DNA of 64,000 nucleotides, from contig BSYO01000020.1 in the NCBI GenBank assembly GCA_033239525.1, forward strand, positions 6,635,892 to 6,699,891, given 5' to 3'. The translations under genes and the position numbers were made by a program. A model generated the notes under the pieces. The model ran no database searches and was not told the origin of the DNA. It was given only the letters and a program-made list of their open reading frames with translations. Positions 35,067 to 45,908 of this stretch are shown piece by piece (positions within the stretch are counted from its first letter, which is position 1; every line of letters begins with the position of its first letter). Source of the stretch: Nepenthes gracilis (lineage: Eukaryota; Streptophyta; Magnoliopsida; Caryophyllales; Nepenthaceae).

Positions 35067-35627
35067 ATGGGAATGGAAATGGGGGAGGGTGTGTATGTAT
35101 CGGAACCCTATTCATCTCCATTAGACAATCTAGCTGTTGGATCTTCTTTCTTTGGGTAAATGAAGCAATAGATTGATCTCCCATATCAATTTTGCTAACT
35201 CCAATCCACTTACAAATTGATACTAGTAGTGCCAGCACTTGAACTATCTGTACTTAAACTTTAAACTACCATACTGATGTTCCCAACAAGAAAATAAATC
35301 AAAGATCAATTATGTTAAGCTTATCAAAGATCATCATTTAGATGCACAAATAATTGCCTAATACATGAATTATAATTTTAGTATTATGGATCCCCGTGAC
35401 ACAGAAGTTGAAATAGAAAGGTAATTCACAATGGAAAGGTAATCTGCAATGACCAGCATTAAGTTTTCTTTAGTTAAAAAACTATTTTCTTGGTGGTTAA
35501 TAGTGCAGATATTTTATTCTGATGCAGAATAAGCTGCCATTACCAATTAGAGGTGTTGAGCAGCCGGAGGAGGATGAGGTGCAAGCCCATGGAGGTTAAC
35601 GTCCAGAAAAAGCAGCCAGAGCAGTAG
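35067..35627 (+). CDS. Possible small two-exon gene, unknown function
   Basis: Exon one, 35067-35155, opens at ATG with MGMEMGEGVYVSEPYSSPLD and ends GG|GTAAAT. A 372-base intron ends TTCTGATGCAG, and exon two, 35528-35627, continues in phase to TAG with a basic C-terminus (SSRRRMRCKPMEV). The spliced product has 62 residues, no signal peptide or membrane segment, and no family I recognise. A different frame of exon two (PLPIRGVEQPEEDEVQ) is also open and looks acidic. Downstream to about 35800 resembles a 3' untranslated region. The copia element inserted about 105 bases before this ATG. It may be a chance pairing of open frames. Confidence 0.35.
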
Positions 35628-36599
35628 TAGTTTCTTATACGTTTTAAAAGTAGGGTAGAGAAGCTGTTGTCATCCACGAGCATTCTCATTTTCAACACGC
35701 TGCTGTTGTCTTTCAAGCCAAATTACTAATTCACTCTGCCTGTTGCTTGTGAGTTGTGAAAATTGTGAATAACAAAATAAATCGGTTTATTTTATTGAGG
35801 GCTTTTGTTGTTTTTTCTTGAGTTGGTTTTTTTTTAGATATTATATATATATATAAAAGTCCATGCCCGTTTGACCATACCCGTGACCTGAATGATGCAA
35901 CAGAACGACACAAGAAAAATAAAATATCATAACGGGCATGGACTTTTGCCCCTTATTTTCCTATGGTAACTAAATTGAGAAACTCATAAACGTATCCGGT
36001 CAACATTCCAAACAAGTAAAATTTTGGCTATACTTAGTTGTGTTTTATATATTATAATGATTTTAGTTAATTTTATTTGATATAATCAATACTCCAATAA
36101 TAAATATTTAGCTAGCAAAAAGTAACAAAATAACAAAAATAATACCCATCAATAATTTCATAAGGAGCAACCAAATATCACTAAGAAAATACAATCAGCC
36201 ATACATATAAAATTGGGCAACAATTATATATTATATTGATCAACAACTAAAAATATTGAGTGACAATGGATATTTTTAAGCGAGCAAGAAACTCTGGAAA
36301 CTATCCAGATAATGTCAAAATTATTGCAACAAAATTACAATATTTCCAACCACATTAAATTTTCAATGAAATGAAAATCAACTAAAAAGATTATAAGCAA
36401 CATCATAAGCAGAGGTGAAGCGTTTGCATACCGTTAACATTTATATAAACGATTGTTGAGGTTTTAGATGATATTGAAAGCTATTACGATCCACGTCCAT
36501 CCCTCCCAATTATGAAAATATAACACCCATAACCTACACGATACAATAAATTATAATAATATTACACAACTAACGAATAATCACATAAATTATTTATTA
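35628..36599. other. Intergenic DNA with one hairpin
   Basis: AT-rich. A perfect 17-bp inverted repeat lies at 35855-35871 and 35931-35947; otherwise nothing is recognised. Confidence 0.55.
35855..35947. repeat. Short inverted repeat, 17-bp arms
   Basis: Arms AAAAGTCCATGCCCGTT and its reverse complement enclose 59 bases. A (TA)n tract abuts the left side. Confidence 0.85.
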
Positions 36600-38681
36600 C
36601 TATGAAAAATCATATACATATCTGACTATTTGATGTAGAATCTCTAGGACGATCAACTTTTGCATGTTTCTTTTTTCCAAACAATTTTTTATCCGTTTCG
36701 TTCTCTTACGCGCTTCGTGGCTCTTGACTCCTTTAATATTCCCATCAATGATTTCAACCATATACGGCTGTTGACCTTTATCAAAATGGACGGCCGCAAA
36801 ATTCTCAACCAATTCATTAATTGTCAAAAGACCCAATTCTATTTTCGCTCTCCCTTCTGGAGTACTATCAATTTGAAGTGCATTGTGCAAGACTATTGAC
36901 ACTACTCGTCCGGACTATATCTGCAAGTCCTCTTCAAAACCTATTTCTTGAGTACTTATGTTGGAATTTATACTTCTAGCCATCCACGTCCTCCTTTGCA
37001 TGATATATTTTTTTGGAATTCGTGTCATCTCAATAGTGGTAATTACTTTTAAGGCATGGCAACACAGTATTCTAAAAGTCTCAAATAAACGGCATTCACA
37101 TTCAAATATTTTATTTGCTGGATCACAGTATACCTTAAATGGGGTATCTGGGGTTATGGATAATACAACAAAATAAATAGGACCCTCACGTGATTGTATA
37201 CATAACCCAAAAATATCTAACAACTCTAACTGTACCTTCTTAAATATTGTTAGAGTGTAAATCTTTGCCGCCTGCTTCATTAGTAGATAAGAGTGTAGAA
37301 CTAGATCAGGTATCTTTTGTCTAGACTTGTACTCCCCACTAACTCATTATACCTATTCTTCTCCAACAGCCTATCAAAATGGTTAAAAAAATCATGCATA
37401 TTAAGATCACATCGAAGATGTCTCTTAATATCACTATTTAGATATTCATTGAGTTGCGTACTTCGTACGTCCAATGTCAAAATATTTTTCAGATAACATG
37501 TAGCCCATTTGTACTTTAAACAATAAATACCATCTAACCATAATGTGCACAAATCCCATTTCCGTTAAATAACATCTTCATCCAAGCTGATTCAAACTCA
37601 TACTCATTCGTATAGCGAAACATACAACTCATAAAATCTAAAAGTAAGCTCTCATATTCTGCTAGGTGCTTCATAGTATTTTGTGATATATGCCACGTAC
37701 ACAAACCGTGACAAGTATTGGGTATAACTAATCGCAATGCCTTCACCATAGCAGCATCCTGATCAGTAAATATAGTAATTGGAGCCCTCCCACCATGACA
37801 TTTTAAGAATGTCTTAAATAACCACACAAAAGAATTCGCCGTCTCATTATATAATAATGCAGCTCCAAACATAATCATCATTCTGTAGTAGTTAAAATCA
37901 GTAAACACACCAAAAGGTTTCGATCCTTTATTCTTACCATATGTCGTGTCAAAAATCATAACGTCTCCAAATGATTGGTAATCAACAATCATCTTCGCAT
38001 CGACTTGAAAAATATTAGTTATGAAGTCATTGGAATCAAGTTGTATATCATGTAAAAAGAAAAATTTTTCTTTTTCTTTTCTTAAAAGTAAGTCAATATT
38101 GCTTTAGCTTCCCCTTGCTACATCTGCTGCTGTCTCCTAGCATGAAGATAAGATTTTTGATCTTCAATTGTATACTCAATATAATTCCTTCTTCCAGCCT
38201 CTTTCACAATAAATTCATGGGCCTCCATTGGTCTCAACCCAACATCATGTGCAATATCAATATTATGACGATGCACTTCAAATACCTATATTTGGGATCT
38301 TAATAGGTGTTTTATTTCTGGAGGTTCAAGTTCATGGTTGTGCTCTTCTATAAATTTATTGATAACAATTTTATTTGTCTCGCTATTAAGATAATATTTG
38401 ATTCTAGCGTCACAATCACATCTAGTCTCCCATCTATGTGGTGCTCCCCCTCCTTGTCTTTTGTCAATTTGACGTTTTTCTTCTCTAGAATAATAAAATG
38501 TTTTGAAAATCTCTATATCATATTTTCTAGATTTTTTTACTCGGCTTTTCCATACCAAAAATCCCATTTTATTTTCATTTGCATTCCAAAATAACAACGC
38601 ATCATTTATACTATCAAATGTCATTTCGATCGACGGTGGGCAATCATCCATATTGTATAAATATACTAGAAATTCAGTCAC
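36600..38681 (-). pseudogene. FAR1/FHY3-type gene of Mutator-transposase origin, broken
   Basis: Domains follow in order on the minus strand: FAR1 DNA-binding domain (38681-38286, with KTFYYSREEKRQ, RCDCDARIKY and EEHNHELEPP), a linker with HRHNIDIAHDVGLRP and YLHARRQQQM, the MULE transposase domain (37992-37534, FDTTYGKNKGSKPFG, ALLYNETANSFVWLF, FTDQDAAMVKAL, HGLCTWHIS), the region 37552-37301 (STQLNEYLNSD) and a SWIM zinc finger (CECRLFETFRILCCHAL). Stops occur after HLLRSQI, after RQQQM and after ILTYF, and a frame change lies near 37540. FAR1-type proteins are transposase-derived transcription factors; this copy is either a decayed FAR1-like gene or a decayed MULE. The acidic residues of the transposase site partly remain (DTTY, TDQD). 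Confidence 0.85.
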
Positions 38682-38689
38682 TGTTTGAA

Positions 38690-39110
38690 TATAAAAATAT
38701 AAAAATATTATTATTTATTTTAACCACAAAATACAAAAATATCGCAGAAGAATGAAAACTCTCTTCTTCTTTCATTGGTTTCAGATACATTGAGTTCAAT
38801 CAATTTTCTTTCGTTGGTTGTTAGTAACAGAACCAAATAACTTGAAAAGGGTTACTTTTCCTATTAATTCCGATTATCAAATAAGGAAAAGGTTCCATTA
38901 TAACTTTCTGAAAATTTTTCAAGAAATATTTAGCATGGCCATGAAATTTTTATTAAACAATTTTTCTCTCTGTTTCTGTTTTCTCAACCACAAAAAATAC
39001 TAAAAAAAATTAAATATTTTTAGGTTCCTATCAAATGTTTTCGCAGAGTTCTCACGGAACCGTAGCTGTAACTTCTTTTTTTTTAAAAAAAATGTCAACT
39101 ATGGGCATGC
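38690..39110. other. Upstream of the FAR1-type gene, no gene
   Basis: AT-rich sequence with no coding feature. It may hold a 5' intron of the minus-strand gene. Confidence 0.4.
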
Positions 39111-39832
39111 GAAGCCGTTCGCATGCACACAATGTTAATTTTTATTTTTTAATTTGAAGAAGAGAATGGGGCAAGGCCCCTGATCCCCACAAACAGAGCA
39201 CAAGACTCTATTCATGTGCCTTCAACTGATTTTCACAGAACAAAATGAAAATCCTAACTTTTTTTTTCCATCCAACAAAATAAGGTTCGCGTTTTTCCAC
39301 CAAAGCCATTGTGGCTTTGTTTTCACAATTATCCTTGGCTCCGTATGGCTCTGTTTTCATAGGGCCCAAAAATGTTAGCTCTCATTTGATTTGTTTTCCT
39401 ACCAAGTCAAGGCATGCAATCACAGATTACAAAAAAAAATGAAGGAAGAAATTATTTAGAGAGTAAGAAATTTGAAGACTTGCCTCAATTTCGTGGTTTT
39501 GCTTCGCTGCCGCTCGCGTTCTGTTCTCTTTGGTTCGCGTTCTTCCTCTGCTTGGGGTTAGGGTTTTGGCTCACAAGCAGAAGGAAGACGTAGATGGAGG
39601 GAGACGGAGAAGACGCACACTGCTTTCTATTTCTCTATCTCTCTCTTTGTTCTGCTCTCTCTTTGTTCTTCCTCATTCGTCTGCGGTAAAACAAATCCAA
39701 TGTGGTTAGGGTTTTTGATTTGGGGGAGGAACTTCAGTCGTTGGATTTAAAACAAATCCAATTTAAATCCAACGACTGTCATCTCTCTTCTTCAAATTAA
39801 AAAATTAATACTGTGCATGTGCGAACGGCTTC
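39111..39832. repeat. Inverted-repeat element, about 720 bp, imperfect ~60-bp arms
   Basis: GAAGCCGTTCGCATGCACAC at 39111-39130 is mirrored by GTGCATGTGCGAACGGCTTC at 39813-39832, and the match continues inward through an AT-rich stretch to TTTGAAGAAGAGA (39150s) and TCTCTTCTTCAAA (39783-39795). The interior has a moderately GC-rich block (39490-39690) with AAACCCTAA on the minus strand, resembling a plant 5' leader or promoter. It could be a MITE or one terminal region of a MULE carrying the FAR1-type gene. No target duplication was found. Confidence 0.55.
39735..39778. repeat. Perfect hairpin, 17-bp arms, 10-base loop
   Basis: CAGTCGTTGGATTTAAA is followed after ACAAATCCAA by its exact reverse complement. 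Confidence 0.9.
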
Positions 39833-39844
39833 ACAATTAACCTC

Positions 39845-42800
39845 AGCCAGACTCAGACGCTCGACTTGACCTGAATCCGTTCGAAATTTGGATCCAGGAC
39901 GCATTAATTCAAATAATAATACTATTTATATATTTATTTGTATACTATTTATATCAATATTGTTATTTTTGGTATATGGAGAGAGAAATGAAAGAGTTAA
40001 AATTAAAATAATGAGAAACCTATACCTATTTTAAATAATTTTAATACTAATAGCTATACAATTAAATATATGAATAACATTTTGCTAACTCAAATGATCA
40101 AATTTTTATCTAATATAAAATATAATGAGTTTGTGTGTAGAAAGCTATATTCTGCTAGGGTCTAGCATCCTAAATCAAACCCCATTATAGGGTGAATGGC
40201 CTTTCTATGGTCTAATGCATAGATACAAGATGTCTACAATTAAACAGGCCATGTTACTTCATTATTTAATTATAATTTATTTTTTATCTGTGAGAACCTT
40301 TTGAATTTTATAAAATTAAAAATTAAAATATATCTCATATATAGAGAGTGAGTTACTGATAAGATGTACAAGAGTGGAAAAAGTATCATTTTCTTAATTT
40401 AATTGGAGAATAATATGACAAAATTTTATTTTCTTATTTATATGATAAAATTTAATTCTAATTGAATTATATTTAAATCTTTTTATTTATTAATTTTACT
40501 CAATGGTTGTAACATTTCAAATATTTTGGTTATAATTTTGAATACCAATATTTTGACCGATATGAAATTTATAATGTTTGGCCTTGATTTTAATATATAT
40601 ATTTTAGTTGATTTTTTGATCTTGTATTTTTGGGCTATAATAATTTAATTAACTGATCGATATTGGGATCCTAAGTGTGGGCTTAGTGGGCGATTCATTA
40701 AAGCTATATTATGATAATTATTAATGTGATGTGTGTGCATGCTAGGCGGCACACTGCAGATTCATTTCAATAAATCCCTGATCATGATAATTTGCATATA
40801 TTTTGTGGAAACCAGTAGTTTATATTGTCAAATGAAGATAGCTTTTTCCTTGAATTTTAATCCACTATAATTCAAAGCTACAATAAGTATTTTCTAAATT
40901 ATTTTTGAGCTAAGCATTTATACATTTAATAGATGCATTCATGATTGCAAATTCGTCATTCTTTCTCTATGATATGTAATGTTTAATATTTGCATGGATG
41001 TAATGTGATTTCAATAACCTAAAGTGATAGTAATTGAGTGATAAAGATATTATGATGATCACAGAAACCTATTTTAGGTTACCTTTTGTTGAGGTTGTAA
41101 TTGATTTTGGACTGAGTGTTCATATGATAAATTAATACATTTATGATTTTAATTTGTCATTCTTACATTATATTATGCTAATTTTGATATTAAGTTGACA
41201 AAACACTGTTTTGATTAATCGAAAACGTAGTAATTGATTGACGAGCACATGATAATGAATAGTAGATCTAGCTCTTCTTGAGCTCATGGTCGAGCTATTG
41301 TTTCCTTCAATTATAAATGAAAGTGATCAGAATTTTAACTAACTTATCATTGTAAAATCTGTTAATCTATATTTTTTCAGTTTTTACTATATTGTTGATG
41401 ACTTAAGATATTTTATCCTCTCAAGGGGTCTCACAGTAAATGATAGTTTTGAGACAGAAATGCTTATTGGAGCTCATTCAATTTGGGTTTAAAGTATGTG
41501 CTATTTTAGAGCATTATTATTAAATTACAATGTAGACTTTATTTTCCTTGAGCTAATGATTTTGCGCTTTGGTAGAGCTAAATTTGTGCTTGAATGTGGG
41601 GATGATTTTCATGGAAAGACAGATATTTTATGTATTTTATTTAGTTGTGATAAGACAGTGTATACTTTTTATAGTTTTAAAAATAAGATTAATGAATCAG
41701 TGAGTTTGGTAATGGTTGGATAGAATCTTATAGGTCAATGTGCGGGTCAATGTGTGAGGGACATGTGAGCAGAAGTTTGAATGATAGAGGATCAAAATGC
41801 TTTTTTGGTCTAAATATAGGTCTTAGGTCTAGGATGGTTATTTCAGAGTTATACAAAGAGTATAGGGCAGCAGTAGACTGAGTGGAGTATTATGTGTTGA
41901 GTACTTAGCATATTTGGAAAGTTATTTCCCTTGTTTTTAATCATTTGTTACTTTTTATTTGCATGATCTTTGAATCCATAAGTGTATTCTTGATATCGAT
42001 GGTTGGGTAAAAAAAATTTTATGAAATCACTTGGTTACAAAAAATATACAACTTACGAAACCTTATGTAGTTCATAGTTGTCATATATCTAGTATATATT
42101 CTAGTAAATTGAGGCCTATATTCTTTGAGAGATACTTATAATCACTTGAGCAACACTTCATGAGATATTGATGAATATTGTGTTGAGGAAGTGTTGGATT
42201 TAACATGTAGAGTTTTGATAGAATGTTCTTTACGTTGCATAGCATGGATCCCGGTTAGACTATGAGAATATGAGAACAAAATATTCTTTACCCGTTAATG
42301 GCTTACCCTGAGGATATAACAAGAATATTAATCTTATGGATCGAGTCAATATTTGTGTACTGAGGATAGCAAATATCATGAAATCATTAACTTAGATGCG
42401 TTTCAAATTTAAGTGTATCGATTACTTTATGGTAGTTACTTGAGTGTTGGTGATTGGCGTGTAGTCATTGATTCAAGGAGGTAGAATAGATTCAAGGAGA
42501 TTGTTATAATGTCACATATAATTATGATATCTATTGAAATAAGTTCAATAGAACACATATTTTTATTGACATTCGAATTCTATAAAATTTCGGTTGATTT
42601 CATATTTTTTCACTTTTGGTAGAAATGCTTAATAATGCTTTTATAACTTTTGAATTGTTGTTAAAATCTGATATTAAAGTTTGGATAGTTAATGGTTGAT
42701 TACATATTATTATTGCTGTTACATATTTAACATTATTATTATTTGATATATTTATTGATTACTAATATTATTGATTATATCATTTGTTAGACTTTTGACT

Positions 42801-43391
42801 CACAATTGCCTTTTCTTGAGGGTATAGCTAGCCAATAGAGTTCTAGTAGAGATTGTTCATTTTTTGAGGAGATTTCAGGTAGAGAGACAATTCTAGAGTC
42901 TAACCACTTTTTATTGAGATATGGGGGATTTCTTTTCCATTTTGATAATTATTGAGTAGTTTGTCAGAACTGTGTTCTTTTGAGTTTTATGTTGTTATAA
43001 ATATTTATATTGTTTTTTATTTTGACATTATGATAGATATTTTTTATATCAAATTTATGATGAGTATTTATGATTAAATTGTTTATATGATGAGTTCAAG
43101 TTCAGTTAGGTGATTCTTATCTAAATTGCCATAATTTTGATTCAAGATAAACCCTTTAAAGATGAATTAGCTTATTAATTAATGCACATGCATGTTTGAG
43201 AATGTGGCTTCATGCATGTTGAGTGCTTGGAGGTCGCTTATGCAAACTTTTTAGCAGCTCCACGCTTATACACTTGAAGGTTATACATGTCCACTTAATC
43301 GAAGTTCCATGCAAGAGGCTTGCATAATAGGTGCACATGCGTACATAACAATAGTTCCATGTATGAAGCTTGCACGAATAACTCTCATATA
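39845..43391. other. AT-rich intergenic DNA
   Basis: I see no domain or intact element. Some stretches (42780-42930) have the composition of old LTR DNA. Around 43270-43380 the phrase AGTTCCATG...AGGCTTGCA is present twice about 65 bases apart. Confidence 0.5.
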
Positions 43392-43497
43392 TGTTGGCAT
43401 TTGAGCTAGTGTTTAATCAACTTTTGAATGCTAGTGAATAATTTTCGTCCGTTCCATATTTTTAACTATAATTTTAGCTATAATTGTAAATACACTA
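43392..43497 (+). repeat. Putative left piece of a Sirevirus-like LTR, cut by the chromovirus
   Basis: TGTTGGCATTTG at 43392 is a plausible LTR start. The piece stops at the chromovirus target site CACTA; the other piece would be 56106 to about 56746, just before a primer-binding site. Confidence 0.4.
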
Positions 43498-45894
43498 TTT
43501 GAGGTTTTGATTTCAAATATAATAATTAGGAGGTAATTATACTAATATAATTAAAATTGGGTTTAAAGTATTTAAAAAATTAAGTACCAGAAGTGAAATA
43601 GGCATGAGGGGCTCGGCGCCTGACCAGCACTCGAGGCGCCACTCGGGCACAAATAGTAGAATGTTGCACCCAAGGAGCGCCCGGGGCACGGTTAGTAGAA
43701 TAGGTCACTCAAAGAGCGCCCGATGGGCACTTGAGTGATAGCCATTTGGGTGTCTTGGCACCTGACACTACTTGAGCGGCGCTCAAGCGCCAATACGCAT
43801 ATAAATACGTGTCAGGCTTTATTTTTGTTATTTTACACAGAGAAGAGAGAGAGAGGGAAGGAGAACGCGAAGCAAAAGAGAGAAGGAGGAAAATCAAGGC
43901 TCTTGGGATTGATTCCGGCTTCAAGTTAGTTGGAGAAATCGTAGATCGGGTTGAGGTAAATGCACCCATACCCTTTTCTTTCATTCTTTTTGATTTTTGT
44001 TCAATCCCTTTCAGGTATTATTATCTAGATATTTGACCCATGCACGAAATTGTGATACCCATGACTCTAGAATGCATATATATGAATTTCATGTTCAAAA
44101 TTGTAAATTTTGACCAGTTTTCGTACCGAAACCCTAACCCTGTGTCCAGATGATTTTAGGCTCCGATTTTTGGGGCTTTTACCTAATTTGGGACTAGAAT
44201 ATCATTACCCATATCATATATATATTAATTTACCGATTGGATATCCAATTTGATGGTTTTATGCAAAAATCGGTTCATTGAAACCCTAAGATGGGCCTGG
44301 ACCTCATTTAAGCTCCAATTTGGAGTTTTATGTATAAATTGGCTTGAGATTATAAATACCCATATCTTAAATTTGGTAATTTACCTATTAAATGATTAAT
44401 TTTTTGAGATTCGTCCAATTGTGCACAAACCAACACTGTTCACTGTAGCGGGTATTGTTCACCCGAGTTCCTGGGTAAATTTGCATAATTTTTCCATTGT
44501 TTAAATGATAATTAAGTTGCATATATATTTATATATATTTAATTGTATAATCCGAAAAATATTATTGTTAAGTAATTATGAATATAATCGTTATTTGAAA
44601 GCCCTAAAATCAAATTGGGTTTACGGTGGTAAGAATTTTGACTTTTCCTATTTTATATGATGCTTATGTGTAAAGGTTAAGTCGCAAGAATATTTAAATT
44701 CGAAAGAAAGATAAAAATCATACAAGTATTCAGAGAAAAATCCACAAATCATTATATAAATGAATTGCTCTCTCGGATGGAGAAATTGTGATGAAAGAAA
44801 TATGGTGGACTTTCTCTCAAAGAATAAAAAATTATGAAACGAGGACCATATATTATGTTATAAAGGGTAATATCCCTTAGCATGACATGGGTATCACAGT
44901 AGAGACTCGATGATTATACTGGCCGCGTATCCTGACTACTTATTGGAGTGGGTGATACTCTTGACAAGCCTTAGGATATTACTGTGGAAGGACGAGGACC
45001 GCCCCTTGGTCCCGGGGGTACATGTGGGGATATAGATATTGGCTGAGTAGTTACAAGCCTAAAATATAGCCGATATGATAAATAATGGCTGAGTTGCTGC
45101 AAACGTAAAATGTAGTCGATGCTTTAGAATGTATAGTTTAACACATTCCTTTTCTCATTCTCCCGTACCTTTAACTAGTAAGGTTTGCAAGTCCTAATCC
45201 ATAAAAATAAATAATTATACATGAATAAATTTACATCCCCAAAAAGATGGAAAGATAAAATATGAGGAGCCTAAAGTATTCCCAAATGTACATTCAATCA
45301 TATCTATATTTGCACATCCCATTGTACTCATATATCTCTCTTCTACTTTATCTTGTATATATTGTTATCGTACTTATTTATAATACACTTGTTGAGCATT
45401 TGGTTTACCCTTATTACTTCTCCCTATTTCCAGATTAGCATAGGTCTTTTATACTCGACGGGATAGCGTAGAGATTCGAAGTGAACTAGGCTCTGCATTT
45501 GAGAGATCATATCGAAGATTTATAATTTGTAACTTTATATATGTCATGGAAAAATTATATATATTTATATTTTTTAAAAAAATCTTAATATATATTGTAC
45601 ATATAATTGATGATTAGATAGTTTAGTTTTTACCGTATTTGAATTTATTATAATTTTACAGGTTATTATGGTCTATATCAGGTACCTAGTAGCATCTCTC
45701 TTTGGCTAATATTGTGTTTAGATATATAGCGTTGGAGCCACGGACTAGTACAATGTCATATAATGTCGGATCTTTGGGATTATTTGGATGTATTTTATTT
45801 TATACAGGAGATTGTAAAGGTTTTTATATTGGTGGACATCCGTATTACAGATAAAATTTTGTCAAATTTTTAGTAGAAAAATATGTCTATCATA
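43498..45894 (+). repeat. 5' LTR of the chromovirus
   Basis: About 2.4 kb. The GC-rich block 43610-43790 ends in the inverted repeat CTTGAGCGGCGCTCAAG (43771-43787) and is followed by the TATA box CATATAAATACG (43799-43810) and a GAGA-rich leader. The start is TTTGAGG where LTR2 has TGTGAGG. Confidence 0.85.
43799..43810 (+). promoter_or_regulatory. TATA box in the chromovirus 5' LTR
   Basis: CATATAAATACG lies 10-12 bases after a CTTGAGCG/CGCTCAAG inverted repeat and about 30 bases before a pyrimidine-rich likely start region. Confidence 0.6.
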
Positions 45895-45895
45895 G

Positions 45896-45908
45896 TTGGT
45901 ATCAGAAA
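45896..45908 (+). other. Primer-binding site of the chromovirus
   Basis: TTGGTATCAGAAA matches the initiator-Met tRNA complement and starts two bases after the LTR end. Confidence 0.85.

Noticed and set aside
35528..35591. Alternative last exon reading LPIRGVEQPEEDEVQAHGG
   Set aside because: It is open after a good splice acceptor, but the other frame pairs in phase with the only plausible upstream exon; noted under the small gene instead.
43260..43380. CRISPR-like or satellite array
   Set aside because: Only two imperfect repeats of about 65 bases in plant AT-rich DNA; no regular spacer structure.
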